DNA of 64,000 nucleotides, from the NCBI GenBank assembly GCA_029204225.1, contig CM055106.1, forward strand, positions 17,866,149-17,930,148, read 5' to 3'. The first letter of the stretch is position 1, and each line of letters starts with the position of its first letter. Shown here piece by piece: positions 10,580-22,429 of the stretch. The notes under the pieces are model-generated. The model searched no databases and was not told where the DNA came from. It saw only the letters and a program-made list of their open reading frames with translations. This DNA is from Diphasiastrum complanatum. Lineage: Eukaryota > Streptophyta > Lycopodiopsida > Lycopodiales > Lycopodiaceae. The position numbers and the translations under genes were made by a program.

Positions 10580-11268
10580 CAGTGTTTCCTCAAAACGCGT
10601 GAAACAGGATGTACGAAACGACCCTGTTTTGAAACTCCGTTTCAGTGTTCGAAACGACTGAAAAAAAAAACCAATTTTTTTTTTTCCTGAAACCGTGCCA
10701 TAAGCTTTGTAGTATGTACTGGCAATGGGCATGAACAGATTCTCGCAACCTAGTAACCTATCCATGATAGTATCAATAATTGACTGAGGAAAGTGACCAT
10801 AGTCACCATACACAGCTTCTCTTGAAATTGCATTCTAATTTCTCTAGAGCATTCTCATGAAATTGGATGTATCTACTTGTTACTAGACTGTCTATGACAT
10901 TTGTAAACTCCAGAAACCGTGCCATAAGCTTTGTAGTATGTATTGGCAATGGGCATGAACAGATTCTCGCAACCTAATAACCTATCCATGACAGTATCAA
11001 TAATTGATTGAGGAAAGTCACCATAGTCACCATACACAACTTCTCCTCTTGAAATTGCATTCTCTAGAGCATTTTCATGAAATTGGATGTATCTACTTGT
11101 TACTAGACTTTCTATGACATATGTAAATCCCAAAAACCCTCAAAAACACATTTTCAAAAAAAAAAAAAAGCCCTAAAAAAATTTCTTGTTTTGAACCTGA
11201 ACCAGACGTTTTATACGCGTTTCAAACGCGTTTTGAAACGATGTACGAAACGCGCCCATGAAACATTG
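10580..11268. mobile_element. Non-autonomous hAT element with perfect 8-bp target duplication
   Basis: The direct repeat ATGGCATC flanks the block at 10,572-10,579 and 11,269-11,276. The ends are inverted: CAGTGTTTC at the left and, on the opposite strand, CAATGTTTC at the right. Eight-bp duplications and C-A-x-x-G termini are diagnostic of hAT elements. Both subterminal regions carry clusters of GAAACG words (10,592-10,655; 11,208-11,265) next to A/T homopolymers. The 689-bp interior holds no transposase. It carries a gene-like fragment in two tandem copies, as in Pack-type elements that carry host DNA. Confidence 0.85.
10690..11130 (-). repeat. Tandem duplication of a gene-like fragment inside the hAT element
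   Basis: Two direct copies of about 220 bp (10,690-10,905 and 10,915-11,130) differ by scattered substitutions and a small indel. On the - strand the second copy reads TSRYIQFHENALENAISRGE, then VVYGDYGDFPQSIIDTVMDR and LLGCENLFMPIANTYYKAYG. The first copy shares the central part, but a frameshift breaks its start. The composition is protein-like and it could be an exon of a captured host gene. I cannot assign a family. Confidence 0.6.
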
Positions 11269-11582
11269 ATGGCATCTAGAATATGTGGTCCTAAAATTGC
11301 TAAGGTTGCCTTTAGAGTGGTAAAATATCTCTGATAGAAGGTTTTGGAAACAACCACCCCCCAAATTTGTCTCTTGTATATAAAGTGTCTCAGATGTGGG
11401 GATACAAGGAAATATTCCACATTATGCAATAATATTCTCTATTCTTCGGCTCTAAGCAGAACATTCTAATTTACGTGTTGTCAAGCGACTCTTAACGAAT
11501 CATAGTAGGGAAATAATCAGAAAGTGAACATGTCTCTCATCAATAAAATTATCCTCACTTATAGGTCACAATAGAGTGTAAG

Positions 11583-14500
11583 ATCCATAGTTGCAGCGAA
11601 TGATGATTCGCTGGCAATCTTGATTCAGCGGATCGTGATTCGTTGCATAGAATCATTGACAGTAAAAAAAAGTTGCCCCTGTTAATAGCTCGTGACAACC
11701 CATTTCACGCACCTAGGGAAAGAGAAAAAAGTGTATAGAAGAGCAAATGATGGCGGATCATCGCGTGTGAGCATTTGGCGTCCATCTATTCGTTGCTTTG
11801 GAGGTAGTGCTCATTGGCTTTATGGGATCAAGGTTGTGTATCGAGCGAAATCGAAAAACATAGATTTTTGGTAAGTGTAGGCTTCATTTTTTCAATGTGT
11901 TTAGATTGAGGTATAGGCAACGAAATCGCTTGGTTTTTGGTTGTAAACCACCTTTCCCTATGTGCACAGTAATTCCTATCACGTCAGTTTCAGTCGTTAT
12001 GGCACGCCTAGCAACTCTAGAACGACGAACCTAATTCCATGTGTTTTTTGGCCGGTTTCATGAACTAGCCTAGAGGCATCCGATTGAGGTGATGTTTTGG
12101 CCTACATTGTGTTTCTACATGCCTACAAAGACTCCTATGAAGTCATAGAAGCTTCAGAATCCTAAATCGAAAATCCCATGTGTGTTGTGCCCTCATTATG
12201 ATCTGGTTTTGAGGCATTTGATTTTCTACACAATGATTTTTCATGCTTGTTAGAATGGTTGTGATGTTCACTATAATGAGTAGTAGGTTGTCGGATGTTT
12301 TTAATTTGATTTCAACTGTTAAACTCAAAATTTTAGAATTTTCTTTGGATGTTTTTTTCTCACAATTGTTTTTGCCAATTCAATGCAGAATAATGCATAT
12401 GCAGATGTTTAGGGTTTTGGGCATTGCGTTGAACATCTGCTCATTTGTTTCTTTTGTAGGATTGATTTCCTGCTGATACCATGTCGGTCGCTGGTAGGGG
12501 CATTGGGGCGCAGGTTGAGCTCACAGAGGGGGATGTGGCTACATTCAGAGGCTCGAGTACCCACAGATGGAGATGCCTATACTGTGACGAGATCTTCACT
12601 GGATCACTTACCAAGCTCAGAGCTCACTTGCTATGACTTAGAGGGCCAGATGGGCGGACATTGAGCTTATCTGCCTGCCCCCTGATTTTTTATGAGGATG
12701 TGCAGAGGCTCATGGACATGTACGAGCCTGATGGTACCTCCAGCTAGCTAGTCAAACTAGCAGATACCTTTGTTCGAGGGTCAGTATTAGTGGCAGGGCC
12801 TAGCACATCAATTGCAGGTGCAAGCACAGGTGTAGGAGCAGGCACATCACGGGCGGAGGTTGGTTCAAGGCCAGTACACTATTCAGGATTAGCTCCTCTA
12901 GTTCTAGCCACAACAACAGGGCCTAGTTCAGTAGCAAGCCCTTACCATTCCACATTGTCGTCAACAGCAAATGCACCATGTGCCACAACAGATTCTGCCA
13001 GAGGAGGGTGGGGGAGATCCTCCATGATTGGACACACCCATAGATTGCCCAACATCTACCATATCCACACTCGTTGCTAGACGACGAGCACCTCATGTGC
13101 AGCAGAGGGCAGTTAGAACTAGGTTACAACAAACACTGGAGCGTTTTGGGTGGCAGAGAGAGCTGCATGCCCAGTGTACTAGATAGGTCAGTCGGTTCTT
13201 CTATGAATGTGGCATTCCCTTTGCCATTGCTGACACATGGGCTTTCACAGAGTTTATGAAGTTGGTTGCATCAGTGGATGCTAGTTGGAGACCACCAATG
13301 AGGGAGACATTGACAAGGAGAGAGCATGCTCCGCCAGGAGGAGCAGACCATCATGCGAGAGCAGCTCTGGTCGCACAGGTTGGGAGAGAGATGTCTTGCA
13401 TCCTTAAACTTTTTGCATACCCTTCTTTTTGCAAGTGTTTTTTTTTCTTTTTGCATATGGCTATTTTGTGGTAGGTATGGATGCTCAATATTGAGTGATG
13501 GATGGATCGACATTTGTCGGCGATCCATCATCAATCTTTTGGTCTCTTGCTCGCTCCGCACAATTTTCATGCGTGGCATGCACAGTCGACTTCATAATGG
13601 AGGTTGTGAGGGATGTGATTTATGACATTGGAGTGGAGCACGTGGTTCAAGTTGTCACAGACAATGCCACAAATTGTAGGCAGATAGAAGAGATTCTGAC
13701 GAGAGAGCAAACCAACATTGTGTGGACACTATGTGTTGCACATTTTGTAGACTTCATCCACTACCTCTACGATCTTGCATGTATACGCCAGGTATAATTT
13801 TTTTTCACTTGCTTTGCCATCTGTCTATGCTTCACATGCTCCTAGCTCCTAACCCCTCTTGGCGTTTCCCTAAAATTTCGGTTGTCGATTTGTGTTGCAG
13901 ATCATGTTTCAAGCCATGCGCGTGGTCATCTTTGTTACCAAGAAGAAGCGCATGCTGGCCTTGTTCTGCACCTTCTCGCCGTTGCACTTGAGGAAGACAT
14001 CACCCATCCACTTTGCCTACTAATTTTTGGTCTTGGAGCGACTGTTGGCAATGAAAGACCATTTGCGGAGGATGGTTGCCAGTGACGAGTTCCAGCCCTT
14101 CAGAGGTATTAGTATAGATGCGTTGCATTTCTAGATCATCGTGTATGGTGAGAATTTTTGGAGCCAGGCAACATACTTTGTGGGGGTCTTACAACCCATT
14201 TTCTATGTGTTGTGGCTTATAGACCGTGAGGGGTGCACTCTTGGTCTGATATACGAGTTCATGGACGACCGCATCGGCGAGGCGATCCAAAGATGTGACT
14301 TGGACGATGACAAGTATGGCTCCAATATCTTGTAATTTATTTGATTCAAATTGGTTGCATTTCGAAGTTTCTTTTGTGCTGTGACACACTAACAACTGAT
14401 GATTGTAATTTATGTCACAAGCCTGGATGTAATCATGCAAATTTGGGAGAGCAGATGGGACTACTTCCACTGACCCATCCATGTCGTACTATGGTCTAGG

Positions 14501-15260
14501 CCCAAATAACCCCCACCTACCTTGGTCCTTTACACATATCTTAGTGAGTTTGTAGGATGTACTCAATGTGGACTGACACATGCCATGATTGTTTTGCCAA
14601 CAGGTTCAATGCTCAGGAATATAGGGTGACAACTGGCAACTTTTGAACGGAGCCAAGGACCGTTTGATCAAGAGCTGTGTCGATTGAGGGAGGGGATCAT
14701 GTTCCTCGTTCCAGTGCATTTCTTCTATTTCTCACTTGTGCGCCTGGTGTGTACTTTGTCCGTGACATTGTGGAGCATCCACGGGTGCAACACCGATGAC
14801 CTACAACAATTGGCCGAGAGAGTACTCTCACAACAGCGTTCAACATCCGCCTACGAGTGGAATTGGAAGACCCGGGCCTTGTACTACACGAAAAAGAGGA
14901 ACATGCTATTGATCAAGCATTGCAAGCAGTTGGTGTTTGTGAACACCAACGGACGAATGTTAAGACGCACCCGTGCAGACGATGCCGAGTTGATTGAGGT
15001 GAGTCATTGTAGTTTGATGTTGGAGCTATTTTTTGATGCATTGAACTGCTTTTGCTGTGCTTGAATTGTAAGATACTTGTCAACACTGTTTGTTTGTGGT
15101 TGCAGGTGAACCTTGACTCTTGCTTGTGGAAGCCAGCACCCACCCACTTTGCGTACTATTTTTTGGTCTTGGAGCAACTATTGGTAGTGAAAGACCATTT
15201 GTGGAGGATGGCTGCAAGTGACAAGTTCCAACCCTTCAGAGGTACTAGTGCAGATGCGTT
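11583..15260 (+). mobile_element. hAT transposon, copy C, decayed, cut at 3' end by an LTR
   Basis: A leader region with a cluster of GATTCG/CGAAT words (about 11,597-11,660) and a GTAAGT donor at about 11,871 precedes a BED finger exon at 12,481. DUF659, central and hAT-C blocks follow up to about 15,000. The 3' end is lost where a Gypsy LTR begins near 15,260. The 5' border is a guess based on the word cluster; no target duplication can be checked. Confidence 0.55.
12481..15256 (+). pseudogene. hAT-type transposase (BED, DUF659, hAT-C) with stops and a repeated central block
   Basis: ATG at 12,481 opens MSVAGRGIG..., with the BED finger WRCLYC and KLRAHLL. An in-frame TGA follows (12,636), then LSACPLIFYEDV. 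A region reading FFYECGIPFAIADTWAF sits near 13,200. DUF659 is at 13,476-13,797: YGCSILSDGWIDICRRSIIN, then VVQVVTDNATNCRQIEEIL and VWTLCVAHFVDF. Central blocks follow: FVTKKKRMLALFC (13,930) and LIDREGCTLGLIYEFMDDRI (14,216). hAT-C reads AYEWNWKTRALYYTKKRNML (14,850) and LVFVNTNGRMLRR. After a GTGAGT donor at 15,000 and a GTTGCAG acceptor at 15,105, a second copy of the central block appears (HFAYYFLVLEQLL, FQPFRGTSADAL), which elsewhere precedes hAT-C. Stops, frame changes and this duplication mark it as dead. Confidence 0.7.
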
Positions 15261-15754
15261 GTGTCATGCCCACGACTGGTCTCGGGTGGCGTGTCCACGC
15301 TAGGGATCAGTAGACCAATAGCCCGTAAGTTAATTGTGACTATAAGGGAATTGGGGCCCTTATGTGTATAAGGTCACATTTAATGGTTGTAGGCCTCTCA
15401 TAATGGTGGATTTCTATGGGTCTATCAGTGAGTCAGTGGGGAACGCCCAGATAGGCTGCAGAGGGTGTCCAGGGAGGTGTCTCAGTGCACTACTAGTGGT
15501 GCACGGCCTTGGATGGGTATAAGTATACCTATTGGGCTCTCACTAGCGTATGCTTGATTGCATTATTGGTAGCTACATTTAGCTAGAGTGATTCCTCATT
15601 CCTCATTGAGATTGATCCATAGCTTGGGGGCTAGATCCGTTCGATCTAGGTTTGGTTGGGTTGGTTTGTCCACCATCCGTTCCCTCTGTGGTTGTTTGTT
15701 TTGGCATGCTTAGATAGTATCATGTGTGTAGGACTTTATATTGGTATCAGAGCC
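15260..15754 (+). mobile_element. 5' LTR of a Ty3/Gypsy-type element with tRNA-Met primer-binding site
   Basis: The LTR starts near TGTGTCATGCCCACG (15,260), a start style common in plant Gypsy LTRs, and ends about 15,740. It is followed by TGGTATCAGAGCC (15,742-15,754), complementary to the 3' end of initiator tRNA-Met. It breaks hAT copy C, so it is younger than that element. No 3' LTR partner was recognised in the window. Confidence 0.65.
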
Positions 15755-16895
15755 ATTCTAAGCTGGTATTGCCATCGAAAGTGCTTGTGAAGAATCTTGA
15801 TGTTTTTTCGGGATTTTGGTGGAGTAAGCAACAAAGAGAAGGAATTTCAGATTGTTCTTCCCGTCGATTTCCTTTTTCAAAGTGTAATTGTTTGTGTGGT
15901 AAGTGCACTACCAGGATCACATTCGGTTCGATTTTTAAGCACTTCGGATTAGTTTTTAGGAAGCAATTCCATTTTTAATTCCATTGTTGCTGATTGCTTT
16001 ACTAATTGCATTTTTGTAGAAGCAACAGTTTCTTTTGAGGCTATGCTGGGTTTTCCCCCCTTATGGCTTCTTGGTTAATGAGATTTTGGTTGCTGTCTAT
16101 TACTTTTTGTGAAACCAGTTTTGCTTTAAAATCGGTGAGTAAGACAAGAATAGATGCAGAAATGGACTAACCACTTGCTATGAGTGTTGGTGGATTATTT
16201 ACCAGTTTTGCACGACGATTTTTTATGGAGTTGCAGGTTTTTGTTGCAATTTCCAGCAAACTAATGGTGGTTTGCAGGTTAATGTGCCAGTAAGGCCATT
16301 ATTGTGATTGTTTGGGTCATTTGGAAGCCTACTCTATGTGAAGAATGGCCAAACCTGCAAATTTTTAGTTTCAAAAGAAAAATGGGTAGCATCTACCCTG
16401 TTTCTCAGCCATAATGCAATCTAGGCATGCTAAACTGTAAACGAAGGATTGGTTATGCATTTGTGGAAACAAATTGAGAATTAAGCAAACTAAAAAACTA
16501 CCTAAAGCATTTCTTATATTGGTATAATTTTAATTGGCAATTGAGCTAAAACCAAGTTTTTAGACAATGTTATATTACAAACAATTATACTCGTAATGAA
16601 TGTAAACTGAACGTAAATTTTAAATTTTTTTGCAATTTCACTTGCAAATGGACAAGGATGATGTTCCAGTGGGGGGGGAAACGCGGGAATCCGTTTGACA
16701 TCAGCACGTAGTGATGACATTGAAATTCGTCCGACATCACCGGCAGTGATGACCCCCTATATCAAAGCAATAATACGGGAAACAATCAAATGCAAAATCA
16801 TTTTAGTCAATTATAATTCAAAACAACTTGGGCTTTTAACCGGAAATTTTTTTCGGAGATAAAAATGTCCCGAAGTTGTCGATGACTAGGTAAAC
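15755..16895 (+). other. Gypsy leader region, no gene seen
   Basis: This is noncoding sequence between the primer-binding site and gag. Around 16,690-16,755 two near-copies of a GACATCA...AGTGATGAC motif occur in a row, each close to a palindrome. Confidence 0.35.
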
Positions 16896-17354
16896 CGTCA
16901 AACAAGCTATTTTAGCTTGCACAACGTCCCAGAGGAAAAGCGGATATTGTCAGTTTTGTTGTTTCTTGACGGCAAGGCCTCCTCCTGGTGGAGGGCCCTA
17001 CTCGTGAAACCGGTGACTTAAGTTGGATTCCTACTGGAAGGCTTTAGTCACAATTGACGATTCTAATTGAAAATTTGCTTTATTAACTGCAAAACTGGCA
17101 ATCGAGAATTAGACACTTATGTGTAGGAATTTTTGGATTTTTAGGCCAAGGTGCCGCTTTTTGATAGGAAGTTGGCGTGGTGGCAGTTCATTCTTGGACT
17201 GCAAGCCGATTTCCAAAACGAGTGCAAACGATATATCCTCCAATCTTTGGAAGTACTATCCGTGTGGCCAAGGCCTATGATAGCACCATGGTTGCCTACA
17301 AAAAAAAAGCATGCACGACCAAAAAGCCTCAAAGTCTTAGATGAAAAAGACTAA
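16896..17354 (+). pseudogene. Gypsy gag remnant
   Basis: The readable pieces are LFLDGKASSWWRALLVK (about 16,960) and PLFDRKLAWWQFILGLQADF with KRYILQSLEVLSV (17,151-17,270). These match the conserved helix region of plant Ty3/Gypsy gag (AxxWW..L.., FI.GL...). Frameshifts and stops separate them. No protease or pol follows. Confidence 0.5.
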
Positions 17355-17655
17355 TAATAAAATAAAAAAGCATTTTTTTTTTATGAGCTTGAAGCTTAGG
17401 CGTACCCACACTCTACAAAAATAAGAACATGAGAAGCATGAGGTTATTTCCCCTCATTTTTTCCGAGTTGGAATTGGTACTTTGAATTGGAAAAAACATG
17501 ATGACATTTGTTTTGGGACTTTGACCTAAAAAAGAGTAATCAATTTTGGTGGTTTTTAATGGTCCTAGTTTTAGGCCAAAATCATGGATTTTTTTAATAA
17601 ATCTCTAAATTTTGTTTTTAAAAAAAGCCAAAAAATGCATATTTTAAATAAAGAA

Positions 17656-18497
17656 CTACAAGTTTTTTGTTGCAAACTTCATAAAACCATCATAATTACA
17701 AATGAAATAATAATTTAAGAGAACAAATGATTTTTGAAACTCGAAATCCCATTGAAATACAAAACAATTTAAATTATATTTGCACATTCTTTTTTTTAAC
17801 AGTACATTTTCTAAGGAATTTTCACTGATGCCTCTCAATTCAGAACTTGACATATTCTCAACACTCGTTTTCAGTTGATGAAGTGGAAGACCCGTCTTCT
17901 TCCCCTTACTTCGTAAAAAGAAGTCTGATCTTAATTCTTCAATTTCTCTAATACTCAGCTTTTGCAAACAACATGATGAGCAACAAATAATATTCTGTAC
18001 TTTTCGAATCTCAGATTTTGTAATCAACTGTTTTTGACGATTCGTTAAATCAGGTGAGGATTTCAAGTCTCTCTTGTATTTTTTTTTTGTTTGGAGTCTG
18101 ATCTATAAATTGAACCTCTGACACTAGTAGGTGCTTGCACTGGTTGAGAAGGTGTTAGAATTTCATGAGTCGGAATTCTGGCTCCAACCTCAGGATGTTC
18201 TGGACCCTCAGAAGGCTCTAAATTTTCAACGAATATAGCCCTTTTAAATTTAACACGACGAACATCACTTTGAGAAGGTCTCCTACGAACATGAGAAAAG
18301 CTTAAACGTTGCGGATCGATAGACTTACGCGGATTTGTTGATTTACTAGAATCAGTAACTGAGTGAATTGAAGCTTTTGACTCATCACTCAATGATTCAA
18401 CTTGTTCAAAAGAACAATGTTTTAATTGTGTAGAGCCTGTATCTGAAGAGGAGGACGAGGTCGAAAGATTTGACACAAGTTGAGTTACAGACGTCAT
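17656..18497 (-). pseudogene. Unidentified gene fragment with Cys-rich module, one frameshift in an A-run
   Basis: ATG at 18,497 (-) opens a 144-codon Ser/Thr-rich frame (MTSVTQLVSNLSTSSSSSDT...). This ends just after a run of about ten A bases (opposite strand of 18,079-18,088). Shifting frame at that run continues as SSPDLTNRQKQLITKSEIRK, then CCSSCCLQKLSIREIEELRS and FFLRSKGKKTG. A CC..CCL..L.(I/D)I..LR..FF block recalls the N-terminal module of an uncharacterised plant/animal transposon protein type, but this is from memory and uncertain. The 3' part decays after about 17,800. It may be an N-terminal exon set of a transposase-like gene. Confidence 0.45.
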
Positions 18498-20116
18498 TTC
18501 TTGAAAAGTACTTAATTTAAAAAACTTTTAAAATTCCAAAAAAAAAAAACTATAACTTTTGTTTTAAAAAAGCAAAAAATATTTTTTAGTTATTTTAGTG
18601 GTTGTGTATCTAATGATTTTATTTTGAATAGTATTATCATTTCATATAAGCTAATTTTAAGCTATTTATGAAAATCTATTGGCCAATTTTTTGTAGCTTG
18701 AATTATTTTTTTGCAAAATACGACATTTTTTTTAACAATACGATATATTTATTTGAAGCATTTTAAATTTGGATACTTTTTAAATTTTTTTGAAAAAAAT
18801 GGGTCTCCATGTCATTTTTTTTTTGGTCATCATGTTAAAATGAAATGCCCGAGAACTTTAATGGTACCGGTGTTTTAGTCTCAATCAATTTATGAATCAT
18901 TCATATCAATCATGATTTTTGGGACGGGATGATCAGGAAGTGGAGGGCCTTCTTGGAGGAAGAACCTGTGGTATAAGACGTAGGCGATTTCAAAATGAAG
19001 ATCTAGAATTAACTGGATCAGTGTGACCATAGTATGGCCGTAAATCTTAATAATGCCAAATACTATGGGTCGTAAAATGAGTGTTTTGTCAGAAATTTGA
19101 GATATTGGTCATGACCCCTTATGGATATCTCAAATTTACAAAATAGAAAACTCGCAAGCTATTTTTTTATATTAAAAATATATTTTTGAATTTTTTAAAC
19201 AATTATTATCACAATTTCTTGTGATTCCTTGGAAGGTAATTTTTATTGACGATGTCACAGAAATGATTAATGGATTCGTTTTCTAAATTGTTTTCCTTGT
19301 TGAATCTTCAATAAGTCCTTTTCTTATTTACAAGTCGATTCTAAGTGTTGATAACGAAGAAGATCTTTTGAAAGTCATTTACGAAAATGTGTTGGGACAT
19401 TATCAGTATTTGATTACAATGATGCAACACCTTTCTTGACTTTAAAGTTTTTCTCGGATTCCTTCTTTGAAACTTCTCCTAGGGCAAATCTAGACTGATA
19501 TGCATTCCTTGGAAACTCGTGTGGTTTCCTGTTAAGAGGGGGAGAAGTAGGAAGAAAAAAAGTTATCAAGAAGAAACACCTATCATAGATTCTAGGAGGA
19601 ATCTGATAGATGACGGATCTGTTTCTAAAATCAAGAACGATAGGATATTTTTGATATTACTGAAATCCTTTATGGATTATAGTAGATATCTTGTTAGAAG
19701 ATATAAGAGAAGAAAATTAGAAAACACTCTTGTAGTAGAAGAGTTGTTTATTACAAGTCCGATTGATTTGTGTCAAAACTAGGGAGTTCTATTGTAAGAT
19801 AGTGGTTTGTTGAAACCTATTCCGTACTTGTTGTAGTCAACTTGATCTTAGAGTGAACTTGGATCCGTAGGTTGAAGCAAAGAATTAAATTCACTTTTGT
19901 AGTATATTCTTTTGAGATAATCTCCGATTGAGATTTTGGTTGCGAAATAACCCTCTTTGAGAAATATTCTCTCTTAGAGGATAATCAAGTTACAAGATTC
20001 TCGGTTTGAAAAGTATTGTGTACAAATAAGGTGATATCGGTAGAGATATGCTATGTAGTGAATCTTTGCATGATCATAAAACCTTTTTTGTACAAAATTT
20101 TAATCTTGTGGATCTA
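18498..20116. other. AT-rich stretch, no supported gene
   Basis: The frame at 19,519-19,782 (+; MWFPVKRGRSRKKKSYQEE...) is basic but has no recognised motif. Homopolymer A/T runs dominate 18,530-18,840. Decayed retroelement sequence is likely. Confidence 0.35.
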
Positions 20117-20121
20117 CAAAG

Positions 20122-20792
20122 TGTTGAAAGTACAGTACTTGAGGACCATAAATGGATTTTTGAATGATCCACAAGGTTGATTGTGTGCTTGATTAACAAT
20201 CTATCAGATACTAGTCAACAAATCAAGATCTAGTTTAGCAGTTTGATAGAAAACAAGTAGTCACAATCAAAGCATTGATAAAAAATTGAATCCTGAGTTC
20301 ACACGTGTGAACAACAGGCTGCCGTACGGCCTGTAGACAGTAGTTTATGTGTGCCAAAGCTTGGTTTCATTGGAATCAATCATAATCACAATACATAGAG
20401 AGAAAATCCGAGTTTCCTCTTGGAGCTCCAAAAATATTCTAACTTCTCACTATGGAGAGATGAAGCTACATAGTAAACTCACTTCCTTTGCAAAGTTAGG
20501 TGAAAATCTAGCATGTACTAAGGAGGTAGACTCAACTTTCTTATCCTAAAATGAAACCCTAGCCTAGATCCTAGAGTCATGCTTGGTAGGTGCATGGTTG
20601 GTACAAATCTCATCATAAATCAAGTCTAGATCCTACAAAGTAGGAATCACTACCAAATGGACACAACCACTCCTCTTGACTCGTGCTAACCTACATTAGG
20701 TGTAGATTACCATGTGGCACTTTGGCCATACAAGTGTCAAACAAAAAATATAGACAAAATGTACAATATTCCAACATAGGCAATTTTTTACA
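20122..20792 (-). mobile_element. Solo LTR of a Copia family, with 5-bp target duplication
   Basis: On the - strand the LTR starts TGTAAAAAATTGCC and ends TTTCAACA. CAAAG flanks both sides (20,117-20,121 and 20,793-20,797), a perfect 5-bp duplication. It is homologous along its length to the LTRs at 31,277-31,967, 33,052-33,742 and 46,256-46,957. No internal sequence adjoins it, so it arose by LTR-LTR recombination. It contains the palindrome TTCACACGTGTGAA (20,298-20,311) and GCCGTACGGC (20,321-20,330). Confidence 0.9.
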
Positions 20793-20797
20793 CAAAG

Positions 20798-21229
20798 GAT
20801 TCCTTGGACTAAGTTTATATGCATGCATAAACTAGTCACTAAAACATAGGCATATTGATGAGAATTGTATAAAGACAATTTCTCACTAAATTATAGTAAT
20901 TTCTCATATAGAATTACTTATTGACCTAGAATAGATTTAGAATCAGATTAAATGTGGTGTTTTGGTACCACACCTAGACATTTAAATATTTTCTAAATCC
21001 GATACAACTAACCGAGTCAGGAGCACTACTTCTGAGTTAGTCATTGGAAATCTTTCTAGATGGAAAGGACTTTTTTGGAACAACTCATGTGTCTTTAAAT
21101 AATTGTGATGTGCTCTTATGATATGGTATGATCTTGGAAATCTGGAGAATTGTGATTGGAGACTCATAACTCAGACTCAAGGATATACCGGATCAATAAG
21201 AGAGGATATTGATCATGGTAAGATTACCT
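20798..21229. other. Noncoding, no feature recognised
   Basis: AT-rich sequence between the solo LTR and the Gypsy pol remnant. No motif or gene is seen. Confidence 0.35.
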
Positions 21230-22400
21230 CGAATGAATAAACAAGATAATGGAACTTTGGTAATGACTGGCCATCTTACCAAATCAGTTATGTTTATTCG
21301 AGTAAGGACTACCATGAAAGCATCTGATTTAGCTCAGATGTTTATTGAGCATCTGTTTAGGCTTCATGGATTAACCTAGTGACATCATGAACGATCACGA
21401 TCCAAGGTTTACTGGTCACTTTTGGTCAACTGTATTTGCTAAACTAGAGACGGCTCTGAGCCTAAGTTCTTCTTACCATTGGTTAGACAGAAAGAACAAA
21501 TCAGGTGAGGGATAAAATGCCATGAGCATATTTTTTGGTAACAATTTCGTTGGGAAGTGTATCTACCCTTGATTGAGTTGCCTATGCTAGGGTATCAGGT
21601 TCTTTTTGATGAATTATGATTGACAAATCATAGTTCAGACTCTAGCTATACTTGATTGTTTAAGAGAAGGATTACCTGCGTTATTAGAAGATCAGATGAT
21701 ATATGCACTTTGATTACAATCTCCCCAGAGAGGAAGTTATCCTTGATGGAGATTAAGCTATAATAAGAATTTGGCTACCAATTATACTCTATTCATGCTT
21801 ATATATAGTTTTTAACTAGATCACCTTTTTCAGGAGAGACTCGGATGATTAAGTTTCAAAAGGTAGCAGATTTCCTACATGATATGCAGGAAATGCTATG
21901 GATAGCACGTGAAAATGTCTAGTGTGCCCAAGATAGGGATTGGTATTACGCTAATCTGAAATAATCACCTCGAGACTTTCAAATGGGGGTTTGGGTGTAT
22001 TGAAGAATCCCGAAAGATTCTAGTGTAATGTGTACTGGCAAGCATTACACATTGTCTTCTAGATACAGAGGACCGTATTAGATCTTGTAAAAGATCAGAT
22101 TCTTAGCTTACTAGTTGGACCTCCCAGAAGGAACTCAAATGCATGCGGTTTCTCACGTAAGCTAACTCAAGAAGAGTCTACGTGAAGGAGAGCATCTTGG
22201 TTCTGGAGACCAATTGGACATGTTGGATGAATCATCAGGTGTGTCTCGGTTTGAACCCGAAATTTTTTTGGATATAAGAACTAAACGATTTAGAAATCAT
22301 ATAGTTACGAAGCATCTGGTTCAACGGAAGAGTCGCACAGATGATGAGGATTTGTGAGAATACGAAGGTGTTGAATTTTTATGCTCAGGACCAAATCCAT
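21230..22400 (+). pseudogene. Ty3/Gypsy pol remnant (integrase core to C-terminus)
   Basis: Readable segments in + order are TGHLTKSVMFIRVRTTMKAS and DLAQMFIEHLFRLHGL (21,267-21,380), typical of the Gypsy integrase core (D.LTKSAHF...L..LHGL). Next come pieces of the A.HPQT-type region, and near the end HAVSH-like sequence, GEHLGSGDQ-like and VSRFEPE, with FRNHIVTKHLVQRKSRTDDE (22,270-22,350), resembling the C-terminal integrase/chromodomain tail. Many stops and shifts are present. It runs directly into a Copia LTR fragment at about 22,430. Confidence 0.55.
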
Positions 22401-22429
22401 TCAGTAATGAGCATCCTGAGAAACCAACA

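Larger units (their letters stand above)
10428..11334 (+). pseudogene. Open frame interrupted by the small hAT element
   Basis: A + frame is open from 10,428 to the insertion point at 10,579 (SHRRLVTRTQETSF, then PGFNFTKLMA). With one copy of the 8-bp target duplication removed, it continues in phase into 11,277-11,334 (RICGPKIAKVAFRVVKYL, stop). An acceptor-like TTTTGTTAG lies at 10,454-10,462. I do not recognise the protein, and a frame this long could be chance. Confidence 0.25.
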
